DNA of 64,000 bases. It comes from Nilaparvata lugens (taxonomy: Eukaryota; Arthropoda; Insecta; Hemiptera; Delphacidae). How positions within the stretch are numbered: position 1 is the first letter of the stretch; the number at the start of each line of letters is the position of its first letter. The notes beneath the pieces are model-generated. The model made no database searches. It saw only the letters and a list, made by a program, of their open reading frames with translations, and was not told the DNA's origin. Where the stretch lies: positions 60,116,053 through 60,180,052 of the forward strand of contig NC_052507.1 of assembly GCF_014356525.2 (NCBI RefSeq). Reading direction: 5' to 3'. Below are positions 37,085 through 48,075 of this stretch, one piece after another. Both the position numbers and the translations under genes were made by a program.

Positions 37085-37178
37085 AGTATGAAAATGTTGG
37101 ACCAATGTTGAAGAAGTTTTGGGCAATTGCCTCTTTCCAAATATCGTGTTTGTGACTGTTCTAATAAATAAATAAATA
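37085..37178 (+). mobile_element. LINE-like 3' tail fragment, second copy
   Basis: Shares agttttgggc(g)aatgcc and the terminal aataaataaataaat with 10336-10445. A polyadenylation-like AATAAA and a short A-rich tail end it. The element is 5'-truncated with no protein left. Confidence 0.5.
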
Positions 37179-37179
37179 C

Positions 37180-37460
37180 AAACCAGATACAGATTAGAAC
37201 CACCCTATAGCCACACCTTCAAGCTCTGCTACTCTCTCCTGATTGGTCAACAATTTATTCGAAACATTTATTTGAAAATAAATAAATTTGATCGACAATT
37301 ATTCGAAACTGGCAGAATTCTGCCAGTAAATGGCACACTTTACTGGGTTGTGGGCTAATCCTCAACAAACTTGCAAGCTCAGTCTGTCATTGGTCAAGAA
37401 TATTATTCCAAACGTATTTCAGTATTCTGCCGGTAGATAGCATCAATTACTAGGTAATCA
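37180..37460. repeat. Dispersed CCGGTAG repeat, copies B and C
   Basis: Two diverged units are adjacent. The first has ccacaccttcaagctctgct, tctcctgattggtcaacaat, attcgaaactggcagaattc and tgccagtaaatggc. The second has gcaagctcagtctgtcattg, gtcaagaatattattccaaa and attctgccggtagatagcat. Both match copy A (32656-32795) and copy D (41398-41535) in block order. Confidence 0.6.
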
Positions 37461-37950
37461 AGTTCAACTGATCAGCAAAACTTCAAAGCTTCACATTTCT
37501 CCATGATAGAAGGTTATTCAAGAAACATTTCAGGAATATGCGAGAGGTTATTGGGAGATAATGCTTATTATTGAATGGAAATTATTGTTCTACTCTTGAA
37601 TTTCTTTAACATGTAATTTGAACAATCTTAATTTACTGAAAAAACAATGATTAGTCGTGTGATTTGAATTAACAACAACTATTTACTTTTGTTCGAATCA
37701 ACCGAACTGCCAAGCAGAATCAACTACGAATGAATAAAATAATATCTCAGTACTTTTGATAGCGAGTAAGCCAAGAATCTTAACATTGGTACGATATGTA
37801 CCTTTCGTACAAATATTTAACTTGAACTCATGTTCAGCTAGTTTAAAGGGTGAAAAAGGAAGTTTTTGCAACTTCCCAATATCAAACACAATCCTTTTTC
37901 AGGCTCATTTTCTATTTTGACAACATTACATGCTTAATTCAGTTCCTCCC
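37461..37950. other. Non-coding stretch, nothing recognised
   Basis: If the minus-strand exon at 37957-38209 is real, this is the start of its intron. No second exon is visible. Confidence 0.4.
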
Positions 37951-37956
37951 CCTTAC

Positions 37957-38209
37957 ATGAAGAGGGAGCAATCTTCAGTACACCACAGGTTCTCTGCACA
38001 TAATGTGGCGTTGAAGAATTGCACATAACGAATTGATCAACCCTCGTTACAAGACAGCCCTGGCTCTCTCGGCAGTCACTCCTCCACGTTCGCCACGGAC
38101 ATAACAATTCATTCGCCATTACACGATTAAGGAAATTGCAATAAATCCCATACAAGATCAACCAAGTGGATGCAATCCAATACGCACCACCCTGCGACTG
38201 TGACAACAT
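37957..38209 (-). CDS. Candidate first coding exon: signal peptide plus TSP1-like Cys/Trp segment (partial gene)
   Basis: The frame runs 84 codons plus one base, from the ATG at 38209 to a GTAAGG donor whose G is at 37956. This leaves phase 1, the usual phase for extracellular modules. I chose this ATG because the frame before it is only poly-Lys from a GAA/TTC repeat. Residues 1-31 look like a signal peptide with a hydrophobic stretch around 9-27 (AYWIASTWLILYGIYCNFL). Then come Cys37, Trp39, Trp42, Cys46, Cys52, Cys63 and Cys75, including CPWRTWRSDCRESQGC and VTRVDQFVMC. This resembles the WxxWxxC...C...TRxRxC layout of thrombospondin type-1 repeats, though Cys46-Cys52 spacing is longer than typical. 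An NSS glycosylation sequon lies at 64-66. The product would be secreted or a membrane ectodomain; I cannot name it. The other exons are not seen. It could be a chance frame, but signal, cysteines, donor and phase agree. Confidence 0.5.
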
Positions 38210-38234
38210 TCTGAACTGCTGAAGGGATGACTTA

Positions 38235-38640
38235 TTCTTTATTCTTCTTTTTTTCTTCTTCTTCTTTTTCTTTTCCTTCTTCTCTTTTTTCTTCTTTTTT
38301 TCTACCTCCTCCTTCTTCTTCTTCTTCTTCTTCTTCTTCTTCTTCTTCTTGTACTTCCTCTTCTTCTCCTTTTTCGTCATCGTCGTCGTCGTTTTGTTTT
38401 TCTTCTTCTTCTACTACTAGTACTTCTTCTTCATCTTCTATCTCCTTTCTCAATTCATCTTTCTCTTTTTGCTCTACATTCCAGCCGATTCATGCATTCC
38501 TTCTCCACACAGCCTTTCTCCTCCTTTCTTCCTCCCCCACACCACAATCTTCAATCGTTCTTCATCTTCCTCATATACACATTTCAGATCAATTCTTCCT
38601 CTTTCCTCTCCTCCTCCAAATATGTTCAACGATGTGACTA
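38235..38640 (+). repeat. (TTC)n/polypyrimidine tract
   Basis: TTC and TCT triplets dominate, with a near-pure (TTC)n of about 40 bases at 38310-38350 and a tcgtcgtcgtcg patch near 38378. It lies just upstream of the candidate exon on the minus strand, where it would read as GAA and might be 5'UTR, intron or promoter-proximal sequence. Poly-Ser and poly-Lys/Glu frames across it are artefacts. Confidence 0.85.
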
Positions 38641-38959
38641 GAATCCAATAGTCACCCTGTGATAAGATATCAGAGGGATGAAGTGCAGTTCTAATCAGAT
38701 GATAGGACTCGTAAATAGATTTACCCTGGGACTCTAGAACTAGAAGTATAGTTACAGGAAGTCTAGGATCTATGAATGAGTCATTGGCTTTTCGTGATGG
38801 GATTCTAGGACAAGAGAAGAAGAGTGTAAGACTAACAGAGGAAATGGAATGGAGAGAAAAATGACGAATGGAGGCTGAGGGATGAAATGTACCACTGCCC
38901 GGAAATGGGGTGAGAACTCCATGACAAATGGCATCTGGGGGATGGACACATCTTATTAT
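38641..38959. other. Non-coding stretch, nothing recognised
   Basis: Spacer between two pyrimidine-rich blocks; no frame or motif of note. Confidence 0.4.
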
Positions 38960-39785
38960 TCCTTCCTACATTATCCTCTTCATTTCGTCCTTCTCCAAAT
39001 TCATCTTCCTTTCTCGTTTTCTGTTTGTTTTGCTGCATCATCTTATGCTGCTTGCTGACTTTCTTCTTAATCACTCTTTTCTTTTACCAAAGTTTCATTC
39101 ACCCACTCTCCTACTCTGTTATACTTCATTCTAGTTTTAAATACGTCATCAATCAACTTCCTAATTTTCTGACTATTCTAGGCTCCATATTGTTCTCTTC
39201 TACTAAGATTCAACTCAGCTTCAATTATTGTCATACAACTTAGCAACTTCTCTTCTGCCACTTTATGTAATGCTTCTCCAATATTATCATGATCTTAATT
39301 CATCACGTCTCCCTCTTTAACTTAGCCTTTTCTTCATTTCTCATTTTATTCTACCAATTTACGCCTTTTTATTTCAGGTAAGTTCAATACGTGCCACTCC
39401 CCATGTATCTTCTTCTTTAAATTATATGGATGTATTTCCATGAATTCCTCTCTCTTTCCTTATTATTCTTACTAATAATTCTTGTTAGCTTTCTTTCCTC
39501 CTTTTCTATATTATAGTGTTTATACAATCAAATCCAACTTCTCTCAGTTCCTCTATCATTCCACTAGCATCTAACGATTGAGCATTTGATCTGAGCTAAT
39601 TTTAGGCTCCAGCTCAGTATTTTCCTACAACAAAATTTGCATCCTAGATAATAGAGTTCATACAATCTTCATACCTTATAACTTCATCAACAGAAATTCC
39701 TTCCTCCCCCACTGCATCTTCTCCTCAACCAATTACCTTCATTTTCTACTTCTTCAACCCTCCCTCTCCATCATATTCTTGAAAA
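38960..39785 (+). repeat. Pyrimidine-rich region
   Basis: CT-rich plus strand (ccttctccaaattcatcttc, ctctcctactctgttatact and similar) over about 820 bases, less pure than the TTC tracts. It contains the ratchet-like site at 39362-39383. Confidence 0.55.
39362..39383 (+). promoter_or_regulatory. Candidate recursive-splice (ratchet) site
   Basis: The plus strand reads cgcctttttatttcag|gtaagt, with CAG at 39375-39377 and GTAAGT at 39378-39383. This is an almost ideal match to the known insect ratchet consensus (pyrimidine tract, CAG|GTAAGT). No exon is visible between acceptor and donor. It would serve a plus-strand transcript, for which the window shows only one weak exon candidate at 56523-56758. 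Confidence 0.4.
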
Positions 39786-39924
39786 AGAACAGACGATCAA
39801 TTGAGAGCGTGACAGAGAAAGAGGTGTAAACAGAGCCTCGTGTTCTAAAAGTGAAATCGTAAGCAAAGGGGAGAGAGTCCATATATTTATAAAAAATCAC
39901 AGCCTCCCTGATCCCTCAGCCTCA

Positions 39925-40080
39925 CAGCCTTCGGTCGGCTTCTTCCTTTTTGGATTATGATATTTCCGTCTTCCGGACAGTCGTTTCCGGGGCCAAAGGA
40001 GACCGGCAATTACTAACCTACCTACTGGAATTTTCGGGATGACTGTACCAGATTGTCAACACCGGACTGTACACGGAAGA
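39925..40080. other. CpG-containing GC-richer island
   Basis: Several CpG dinucleotides cluster here (cttcggtcggcttcttcc, cggacagtcgtttccggggc, aggagaccggc) in an otherwise CpG-poor area. No long frame is present. It lies about 1.8 kb upstream, on the minus strand, of the candidate exon at 37957-38209. A promoter or 5'UTR role is possible but unproven. Confidence 0.3.
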
Positions 40081-41397
40081 TCACAATGTTTATTTAAAGA
40101 ATATTTTTTTCTTCCAGGCTAATATACTTTTATTATAAAAGTTGGTTGTAAGAATTTCAAGAAGCTTGTGCATAGGGCCACCCTTATATTGTTTGACTGA
40201 GAGTAGAGTTTTGGGGAAGAAAAAACAAGCAGGAAGCGAATCGTAAAACAATTTGTAATAAGATAAGCGAAAACGAAATGTTGCAGACAAAAAATAGTAG
40301 GCTATTCAGTATACAGCAGACAAATACAAGATTTTGTGATTAGAAAAACAAAATCTACCAGCTTATAAATACGAAGTACTTTGTAGCTGAGAATATAAAA
40401 GCTGAGAGGTTGAATAAAATATACATAACAAGCATTAAATAGGACGTTCCTGTTATAAACTCTAGAAAGTTTCAGTAAAACTTCAGTTACGCAGAAACTA
40501 AGGACATCTTGATTAGAGTGGAAAGATAGGCTATACTTCTTTTTTATCATACTCGTAGTAAAGATACGTTCAAGAGTATACAGGTAATTAATATATAATA
40601 TTAATTAATATACAAGTAAGGAAGTGGAATTGAGGTGAATTGGAATATCAAGAGAAAACAAAAATATATAACGAAATGCAATGATAATAGAGGCATTATT
40701 CTCAATAATCAAGACAAAGGATTACTAAATGTTTTCAGCATTACTGTATCAAAGTGTGACAGTGAATCTCAAGGTATATAAATTTTTACTTTGCGATAGG
40801 ATGATAAAAATAGTGAGACGGATAACTTGAAAATTTGATTCGATATTCTGAATAAAATCCAAGTTCAAAGCATCGCAGACTCTTTCAAATCCTGACTGCA
40901 ATCTTCAAAGTTGTATGCTATTTTCAGCCTTTAACTTGAAGAGAATGTTGTTTGAAAAACTAAGAAACAAAGTCTAAATAGTGACAAATGTACTCGTCCA
41001 ATGCAAGGTTCAATAGGACAAGAGTCGCCTAATAACTTAACTTGATGCCGACTCTATCCCATTACTCAGCCTCCGAAAATAGTCCAGCCGTCTATATTTA
41101 TTTGGCTGTGAATAAATTTTTGTTTTCTTTCGATAGACGCCGGCTGGCTTTGGATCAAAGTAAGCAGAACCGAACGCTGACGACTTATTTGACCCTGATT
41201 AAATTTTCTAGAAAAAAAAACAGTTTTAAATTATTAGACATAATAATTAAAATTTAATAAGTTTGTACTGAAAATGTATTCAAATATTTTCTTTCATTCT
41301 GAAACAATGCTAGAATTCAACTTGAACAAATATTCCTCATTCACTCCTGAAGCCTTGAAGATAGACACGTTTACATGGATATTTTCTGCCAACATAG
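40081..41397. other. Non-coding stretch, nothing recognised
   Basis: AT-rich DNA without convincing frames, RNA genes or repeats. Confidence 0.45.
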
Positions 41398-41535
41398 GAC
41401 CAATCTAAAACAAGATACAGATTGGGTCTGACTACGCCTTCAGTAACAGCTTTATCCACTCTCTTCTGATTGGTTGACAATAATTATTCGAAACTTAATT
41501 CAGAGATGGTAGATGGCAGACGTTAGTGGATTGTG
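41398..41535. repeat. Dispersed CCGGTAG repeat, copy D
   Basis: Shares tactcttctgattggttgac-type sequence, acaataattattcgaaactt and gagatggtagatggcagacg with copies A-C. The ccggtag hairpin is mutated here. Confidence 0.5.
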
Positions 41536-41626
41536 AAAAAATCCTCAGAAAAAATGTCAGGCTCCACTATTTTCCTCTTCACTAATTGAGTTAATTGGTG
41601 ATAGACAAACTATACTAATATCTCAT

Positions 41627-41715
41627 TTGGAATTTACTCACATAAATCAGAATTTGCGTGATTCTCTTATCGTACAGAATACTTCAACTCACCTGAAACA
41701 AAATTGGGATCAGAT
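41627..41715 (-). repeat. Second copy of the repeat with CAG|GTGAGT
   Basis: On the minus strand it reads ccaattttgtttcag|gtgagt, with CAG at 41695-41693 and GTGAGT at 41692-41687. About 65 diverged bases shared with 16128-16200 follow. The pyrimidine tract is weaker than at 16.2 kb. Either the repeat family itself carries the splice-like junction or both are intronic ratchet sites. Confidence 0.4.
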
Positions 41716-42765
41716 TAATGAGAGAAAGCTAAAAATGAAAAATGTCAGAAAAAATGTAAATCAATGTGTTAATTGAATAAATAAAAAAATAGTTAATAGC
41801 AAATCGGATCATTTGAAAAGTAAGGATAACATGGTTATTAGATTGTAAGGTTAACTTGACATTCAATTTTGCTATTATTCATCTCCTGATATCTACGGTA
41901 CCAGTATAAAGATACAATAATTTAAAATATTTGTTGAATGAATTGGAAAAATATCGAACAACTTGATAACAGGACAAAGGAAAATTTTTTTATATGTGGT
42001 CGCAAATCACTAGGATAAGTTGCAAAACCTTTCAACTACAATATCAGCTACAACGTGTGAGTTGCAACCTTCCCTACCTTCCAACCATCCCTAAAATAAT
42101 AGACGTTCCTTTGCATTTTCTTTCGATCATGTAATAGCTAATTTCAACTTGAATTCGTCAGCACTGCGTCATCTACGTTTAAATACCGAGTTGAATGTAG
42201 TTGCAACATACATATATATATTCCCAGCATACAGTAATAGTTCCAAGCAAAGTTTAGGAGTATCCAGTACATGAGCTCATACTTTTCAGGTAGACGAAAA
42301 CGTATAGATAGTTATAGAATAAGAATTAGGGATTGACTTTAGATAGAATATAGCTATAGAGTTGCTTAAAATGATGTACCGCACCCACGAACATAACAAT
42401 AATTGACGGAGAAAGATGGTTGAGCCTGGACAGGAAAGGCCAAGTCAATAACCTTGTATTCAATAAAAATAGCTGGGAGCTTCCCGACGTCTGGCAGGAG
42501 TGGCACACTCAATTACAGAACTCGATTATTTCTCGAAATAAATTGTTGTGAAGTACGGTACTTTTTTCAGTTTCAGAATGATTTTCGCAAATGTTTTTAG
42601 TTTATGATTAATTTACATGACAGTCAAAATTAAACAATATCTGTAGCACTAGTAGACTAGTGTAGTTATGATGAGTAAAGTCATAATAGAGGCTATATTA
42701 TAAGTATAATATGATGCCAAGTATAATATGATACAGATGAATAGTCTTGTAGGGGGATTCCAAAA
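41716..42765. other. Non-coding stretch, nothing recognised
   Basis: AT-rich with stops throughout. cttttcag|gtagac near 42284 is a weak acceptor/donor juxtaposition that I do not count. Confidence 0.4.
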
Positions 42766-42845
42766 ACATTTTGTATTGTGTATTTCCTTTCTTGTAACTA
42801 TGTTTTTTGGGAAATAAACATGAATTTTGAATTGAATTTTTAATA
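42766..42845 (+). mobile_element. LINE-like 3' tail
   Basis: Reads tttgtattgtgtatttcctt, ttcttgtaactatg, gggaaataaacatgaatttt then gaattgaattttt. The (gaatt)n ending after an AATAAA-like signal is a common tail type for insect non-LTR elements. A similar ending (gaataaaggaatttgaattt) occurs near 59320-59342. Confidence 0.4.
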
Positions 42846-45670
42846 TGATAAGAAATAGGAGAACTATTAAATCAGACTACAAGTATATCCTTGGAAAAAA
42901 CATCTAACTGGTAAACTCCAACTTTGACGAAAATGAGGTTTTGGTTGAAACATCTTTCAAAACTGTACCAGCTAAGAAGAACAAATGAAAACTCAATCGA
43001 ATATTGTTTGTATTGATGTTCATCCTAACAACAATTATGAATGTTTCTCATTAAGATTCCTACCATGAAATTATTTGATATAGCCACTTTTTTCAATATA
43101 TTAAATGTATAAGGACAGAATGGATTTAAGCACAGATATAATGAGCTTAGCAAACTAAGTCTAACTTGTGTGGGACTCTCAATTCCTGAGCTAAATAGAA
43201 TAGTTACTAGAACAATACGATTTCACAGTACTAAATACAATAGTCATTCTGCTGCTAGAGTGCTAGTACTAGAAAACTAAAACATTATTGATGACACTAG
43301 AAACTTCACGAAACTACAATAACAAATAATAATAAACCGGTATACCACAGAGAGTATAGAATGTTACATTCCATCCTCACTGGTATACCAACCCTATGAT
43401 GTCGAACATGAAGAAAATGAAATAATATTCAATGATTGAGAAGAATATAATAACGGTAGGAAAATAACGTTTGGGAAAAGTTTCTCTATTGATTTTCCTC
43501 GACACATGACTTTAGTTCTGTCGTCTTTCAGTCGACTTTCCCTTTCACCCCGGATGCAGACATCACAAACAATTACGCCTATATTTCAACATAATAACAA
43601 AAAGTTGCCCGGCCGCTTTTAAAAGGGTTGTTGTCGGAAAACAACCACGTTTCCCCCCTGACCCCCTACCCAGAGCTTGTCTCCCGACGACTAACGACAA
43701 AGTCATTTTCGAGCAGAATTCCACCACCTTTGATTCTCTTCTACCGCTTTTATTCAGCAAGGAATAATATTGGTTCAGAAGGATCTCAATTGAAGCACTT
43801 TCTCCAAGAAAATGCAAACTATGTAATTTCAGCATTCGTCACAGAAATATTAATCTATTTGTTTGAAATAAGGCAATAATAGGTAGAGCAATATGACGAT
43901 TTGTTTCAAATTTTACTATTTTACGAGAACAACCTAGTTTTAGGCTACTATTCATTAATAGATTCCCTAACTGATTTTAAGGTGGGTTCTCCGAGACAAT
44001 CAGTCGTATTGGCTGAGAATTTCCTGTATTTTTTTTTTGTCTTTTGCAGCTTTAATATAATAAGATTACCTACTTCTCCAAAAAAGTGTGTGATTTCAAA
44101 ATGAACAATTAAAATATGTACTTTAAGTATAAATGTTGTGAATATTTCAATTTGTACTCAAGAGTTGTGACTACCGAGTTATTCGGAGCAGGAGATGGGT
44201 CACATGAATAGTTATTTATAGAAATCAATAGCGATCACTTCTACAATAATAAAAATGGAATAAGTTCAATGGGTTCTATAGGTGTGGAAACCATGAACCA
44301 GGTTTCACCTCACTTCGTATGGGACGATTATACTGTCTAAACCACAAGGTATTGTGAAGCAGGTAACCAAAGAAGAAACCATCTGGTGGCTACATTATTT
44401 TTGGTGTGATAAGAACCACGCCGTAAGTTCGAAAAGTGATTCCACAGCAGGTACAACTATGCACAACTATCTCATACGACCCATTATTAAATTATTATAT
44501 CCAATACCTTACAAGGGTACCGACTCCTTTCAAGTTCAGCTCAAGACAAAAAAAAACACCTGCTTAAAACCTTGTTACAAATAGTGACAGGTATATTAGA
44601 GCAAGCAGCTGGGGGTTAATGGTAGTCAAGCTGAGCGTATTATACTGCCCTTTTGAAATAATGGTCTTGAAGGGTCAAGGGTTAAAAAGGGGACGGCCGA
44701 AAAAAGCGGCATCTTTTGAAAATAAAGGGCAATTAAGGGCTCTGCCCTGAAACCGGACGTGGGGCACATTGGGTCGTGAAATTCCTATTTCACGGTTGAT
44801 GGTTTTTCACAAAAGGAAAGCAATCCAAAGAATAAATCACTAATAAAACAGGGAGGTTGAAATTGCAGAAGTGAGCAGAAATGTAGAGAATATATAATGT
44901 GGTATAACAATTGCAATGGTATTTCGAATTACAACACTGATGTAATATTTGAATTGGGTAAAACTCGGCATTCTCATCACTTATTTAGTTGTTGAGTTAT
45001 TAACTTGACTTTCTGCATTTCACTAATAATGGTAGACAATACAATATAATAGCAGAGAGGAAAGTATACAATAATATTTTGTCTCTGATTCTAGACACTG
45101 AAGGCTTTAATAACAAGGAATTACTCATAAGGCAATTAAACGACCAGATCCAATCATAGTTTTGCTTTCATTTCAATAGCTCTGGTTTAATTTTTCTATT
45201 TGAACTTAATCATTCTGTTTTCCACAGTGTTTTCTTTTGAAAATACAATAATTTAATTTGATATTTGTGGATATTTATTGATATACTTGTTTGATTTACT
45301 TTGTCTGTCATTATTGTGAAGTTTGGATTTGTTATTAAGTCACCAGACTAAAGTAGTCTGTATTAGAATCTACTTCAAAATGTCACCATACCTTTACAAA
45401 AAATCATCAAATCATATCCTATCCTACCAATGCTGAAAGTTAAAAATGCATATTATATAACAATACTATATAGACATTGCTAACGAAAAGATCCTCCCTT
45501 GAGTAGCTGAAGTGAATATCTCAACTCTTAAAGAATCTAAACCTAATTGAATTCTTAACTTCAACAAAACTTTCTTACTCAAAGATCACCAAGGATAAGG
45601 TTTGAGACCTGTGACCAAATATTGATACAAAACAAAACTCTACAGAGTAGCAGACTAAAGTAGTGCTCCC
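42846..45670. other. Non-coding stretch with two GC-richer patches
   Basis: At 43530-43730 and 44580-44780 the GC content rises and short frames appear (a 90-codon minus-strand frame at 43563-43835 and a plus-strand one at 44354-44584). None shows a motif or paired splice sites. A small inverted repeat, ccggtatacc...ggtatacc, lies near 43336-43390. Confidence 0.4.
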
Positions 45671-45674
45671 ACAG

Positions 45675-45763
45675 AGAGATTCCCTTCAAACTGTCAGAAT
45701 TCTTCAATATATAAAGCCAATGTATCCCATTCCACCAATGCTGACAGTCAAAGTGAATACCAC
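45675..45763. repeat. tgacagttt hairpin element, copy 7
   Basis: Begins gagagattcccttcaaactg then tcag; contains gccaatgtatcccattccac; ends aatgctgacagtcaaagtga. This is a full-length member. Confidence 0.7.
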
Positions 45764-46004
45764 AAGCCAGACTAAAGTAGTTCTCCTGAACAGTGCTAAC
45801 GAAAAAATTCCTGGAGTAGCTCAACTAAATATTTCAACACGATATCCCATGTTTACTTTTCATTTGAGTGTAGATAAGTGGCTTTTCTCCAGCATCACCC
45901 AACTGTCAATTATATTAACAAAACACATGTCCCAGCAGACAGCTCAATATATTCCTTTCCACTCCAACAATTAGAGCCTTAGGTCGTTACCGTTCTCAGG
46001 ATAT

Positions 46005-46322
46005 ACATAGATATAGAATGAACTTCTTCATAGACATGAAGCAAACAAAGTTTTTAATAAATAGATATACAAAATTTACTGAAATATTTTGGAAGCATTC
46101 AACTTGATCTAGATAGATATAGAATGAAAACTACTTCATAGACATAAAGCAAGCAAAGTTCCTTCTAAATAGATATACAACATCTACTAAAATATTTTGG
46201 AAGCATTCAACTTGATCTAGATAGATATAGAATGGAAACTACTTCATAGACATAAAGCAAGCAAAGTTCCTTCTAAATAGATATACAACATCTACTGAAA
46301 TATTTTGGAAACACTCAACAAA
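46005..46322. repeat. Three-copy tandem array, unit about 107 bp
   Basis: Units start at agatatagaatg (46009, 46115 and 46223). Each contains acttcttcatagacat or actacttcatagacataaag, agcaaagttccttctaaata, gatatacaacatctact and aatattttggaagcattcaa. Copies 2 and 3 are nearly identical; copy 1 is more diverged. Confidence 0.92.
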
Positions 46323-46700
46323 CTCTCAGATCTTCAGACTTTCAACTACAGCTGTTCTATGAGGACTTCAACTATTTCAACTACAAAAATGACTAATTCA
46401 GTATTAACGGGAGTAGTAATGGAATGAGAGCTTCAGAGGATGTAGATGGAAAATGAGAGTGTCAAACTTACATCCTACTTACAGAAAGGAATTTTAAATG
46501 AATGGTAGTAATGTGTAACTCACATACTTCTAGAGGTTTCTTATGATGAGAAGGAAACTATTAGTAAAGGAATTTTAAATGTATGGTGGGGGTTGGTGAC
46601 AGTATATTACTAAAATATTTCTAGAATGTTTCAATGATTGAAATGGAAACTATTCCAGTTTGAAACTATAAAAGAAGGACAAGTATGGCTCAATTAGTTC

Positions 46701-47115
46701 GACTAGTAGTTCTGTGAACAGTAGACCTCACGCAGTATTCTCATCCACAAGTACCTGATTGAAACTATAGACCTTATGGAAATACAGCAATAGACTGGCT
46801 TCTCCACACATCTGTGTAATCACTTGTCAGCTGATTTATGATGAATAATTCTATAGTCTGATTTTTACTCTAATATTGGCGTATGAAGGAGGCTCCTTTT
46901 TCCTTTTATATTATCCTTGAAATGAAAAATTTCCAAAAACCTTGTATATACGTCGACGCGCAATTAAAAAAGGAACATACCTGTCAAATTTTCTGAAAAT
47001 CTATTACCGCGTTTCGCCATAAATGCGCAACATATAAACATTTGAACATTCAAACATTAAGAGAAATGCCAAACCGTCGACTTGAATCTTAGACCTCACT
47101 TCGCTCGGTCAATAA
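46701..47115 (+). mobile_element. SINE-like dispersed repeat, copy 1
   Basis: Head: gactagtagttctgtgaaca then gtagacctca. Body: gtatgaaggaggctcctttt, ccttgtatatacgtcgacgc, gaaaatctattaccgcgttt, gccaaaccgtcgacttgaat and gacctcacttcgctcggtca. A second copy lies at 62861-63490 with the same head and tail but a different middle. There is no coding capacity. I recognise the tail as a frequent planthopper repeat, from memory. Neither a pol III promoter nor a target duplication was found. Confidence 0.6.
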
Positions 47116-47889
47116 CTTGATAAATTTAAAAGAGAAGATTCAGAGTGAATAATATTCAAAAAGCAGGATTGATACATCTGATTAATAAGCTGATGTATTC
47201 AATAAATACTAAAGCGATAAGTATACTACTACAGTAGAGAAAACTTCTAAACGTCTATAGATTGTTTATTTTGAGACTACATTTACAAAGAGGGCAACTT
47301 CTTGAAGAGAGCATCTTTCATAAATGCACATTATTTGGTTGAGCAAGTCACTTTTGACTTCCACATCACTGTTGGTTGACGAATCAGTTAAACAAATAGC
47401 AGTATGAGAAAAATGAAAAGTTCAGGACATTATGAATGAATTCGAAATGTTTCATCAATTTCGAATCTATTCAATCCTATTCCCCCACGAGCAACATAGC
47501 AACATAGAAACATAAAAAGCAATCATGAATTTAGTTATCGAGTTAGCAAACTCGAAATTCTTGCATTATATTGCAACCAATTTAGTTTTGTAAGAATTCA
47601 AGGAGGCGAGATTCAACAAAATAATGTCGATTCGTTTTGCAGTTCAGCGAGTGTTTTACGATTTGATAACCAATGAATGCTGAGTTTAAAGCACAAGCAC
47701 TGCTTTCAAATACAGCAGCATCTGGCAGATAAACTGCGAGTCTGGCAGTCGCCATTTATCGTAGCCTTGCAAAGTTGTTGATGATTCTAAAGTCGAGACA
47801 AGATAAAGTAAAGCAGATAACCAACATGCACACATTGCCATAATGGCACTGATTCTCATGGGAGACACGTTTCTCAGCCACTTGACTAT
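47116..47889. other. Non-coding stretch with one hydrophobic minus-strand frame
   Basis: The frame at 47686-47901 on the minus strand includes a hydrophobic segment (ISAIMAMCACWLSALLYLV) after KWLRNVSPMR, loosely like a transmembrane helix with a charged cytoplasmic side. Its upstream end runs into a hairpin element, and no splice pair is evident. I do not call a gene. Confidence 0.25.
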
Positions 47890-47982
47890 GGTGGGTTTCA
47901 CTTTAAACCGTCAGCTTTTCTTATGAACAACAACAATACTACAAATTCAAAAAATACTGACAATTCAAAATCAGTCTCACAC
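47890..47982. repeat. tgacagttt hairpin element, copy 8
   Basis: Starts ggtttcactttaaaccgtca and ends atactgacaattcaaaatca then gtctcac. The core is A-rich and decayed. Confidence 0.6.
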
Positions 47983-47993
47983 TATCTGACTGA

Positions 47994-48075
47994 AGTGAGA
48001 TTCACTTTAAACTGTCAGCTTGTTTCTTATGGATAACCATCAATGTTCCCCATTTAACCAATGCTGACAGTTTAT
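47994..48075. repeat. tgacagttt hairpin element, copy 9
   Basis: Starts agtgagattcactttaaact then gtcagc. The core is atcaatgttccccatttaac and it ends at aatgctgacagttta. The outer part of the right arm is missing. Confidence 0.7.

Noticed and set aside
42270..42290. cttttcag|gtagac as another ratchet site
   Set aside because: Pyrimidine tract too short and donor too weak compared with the other candidates.
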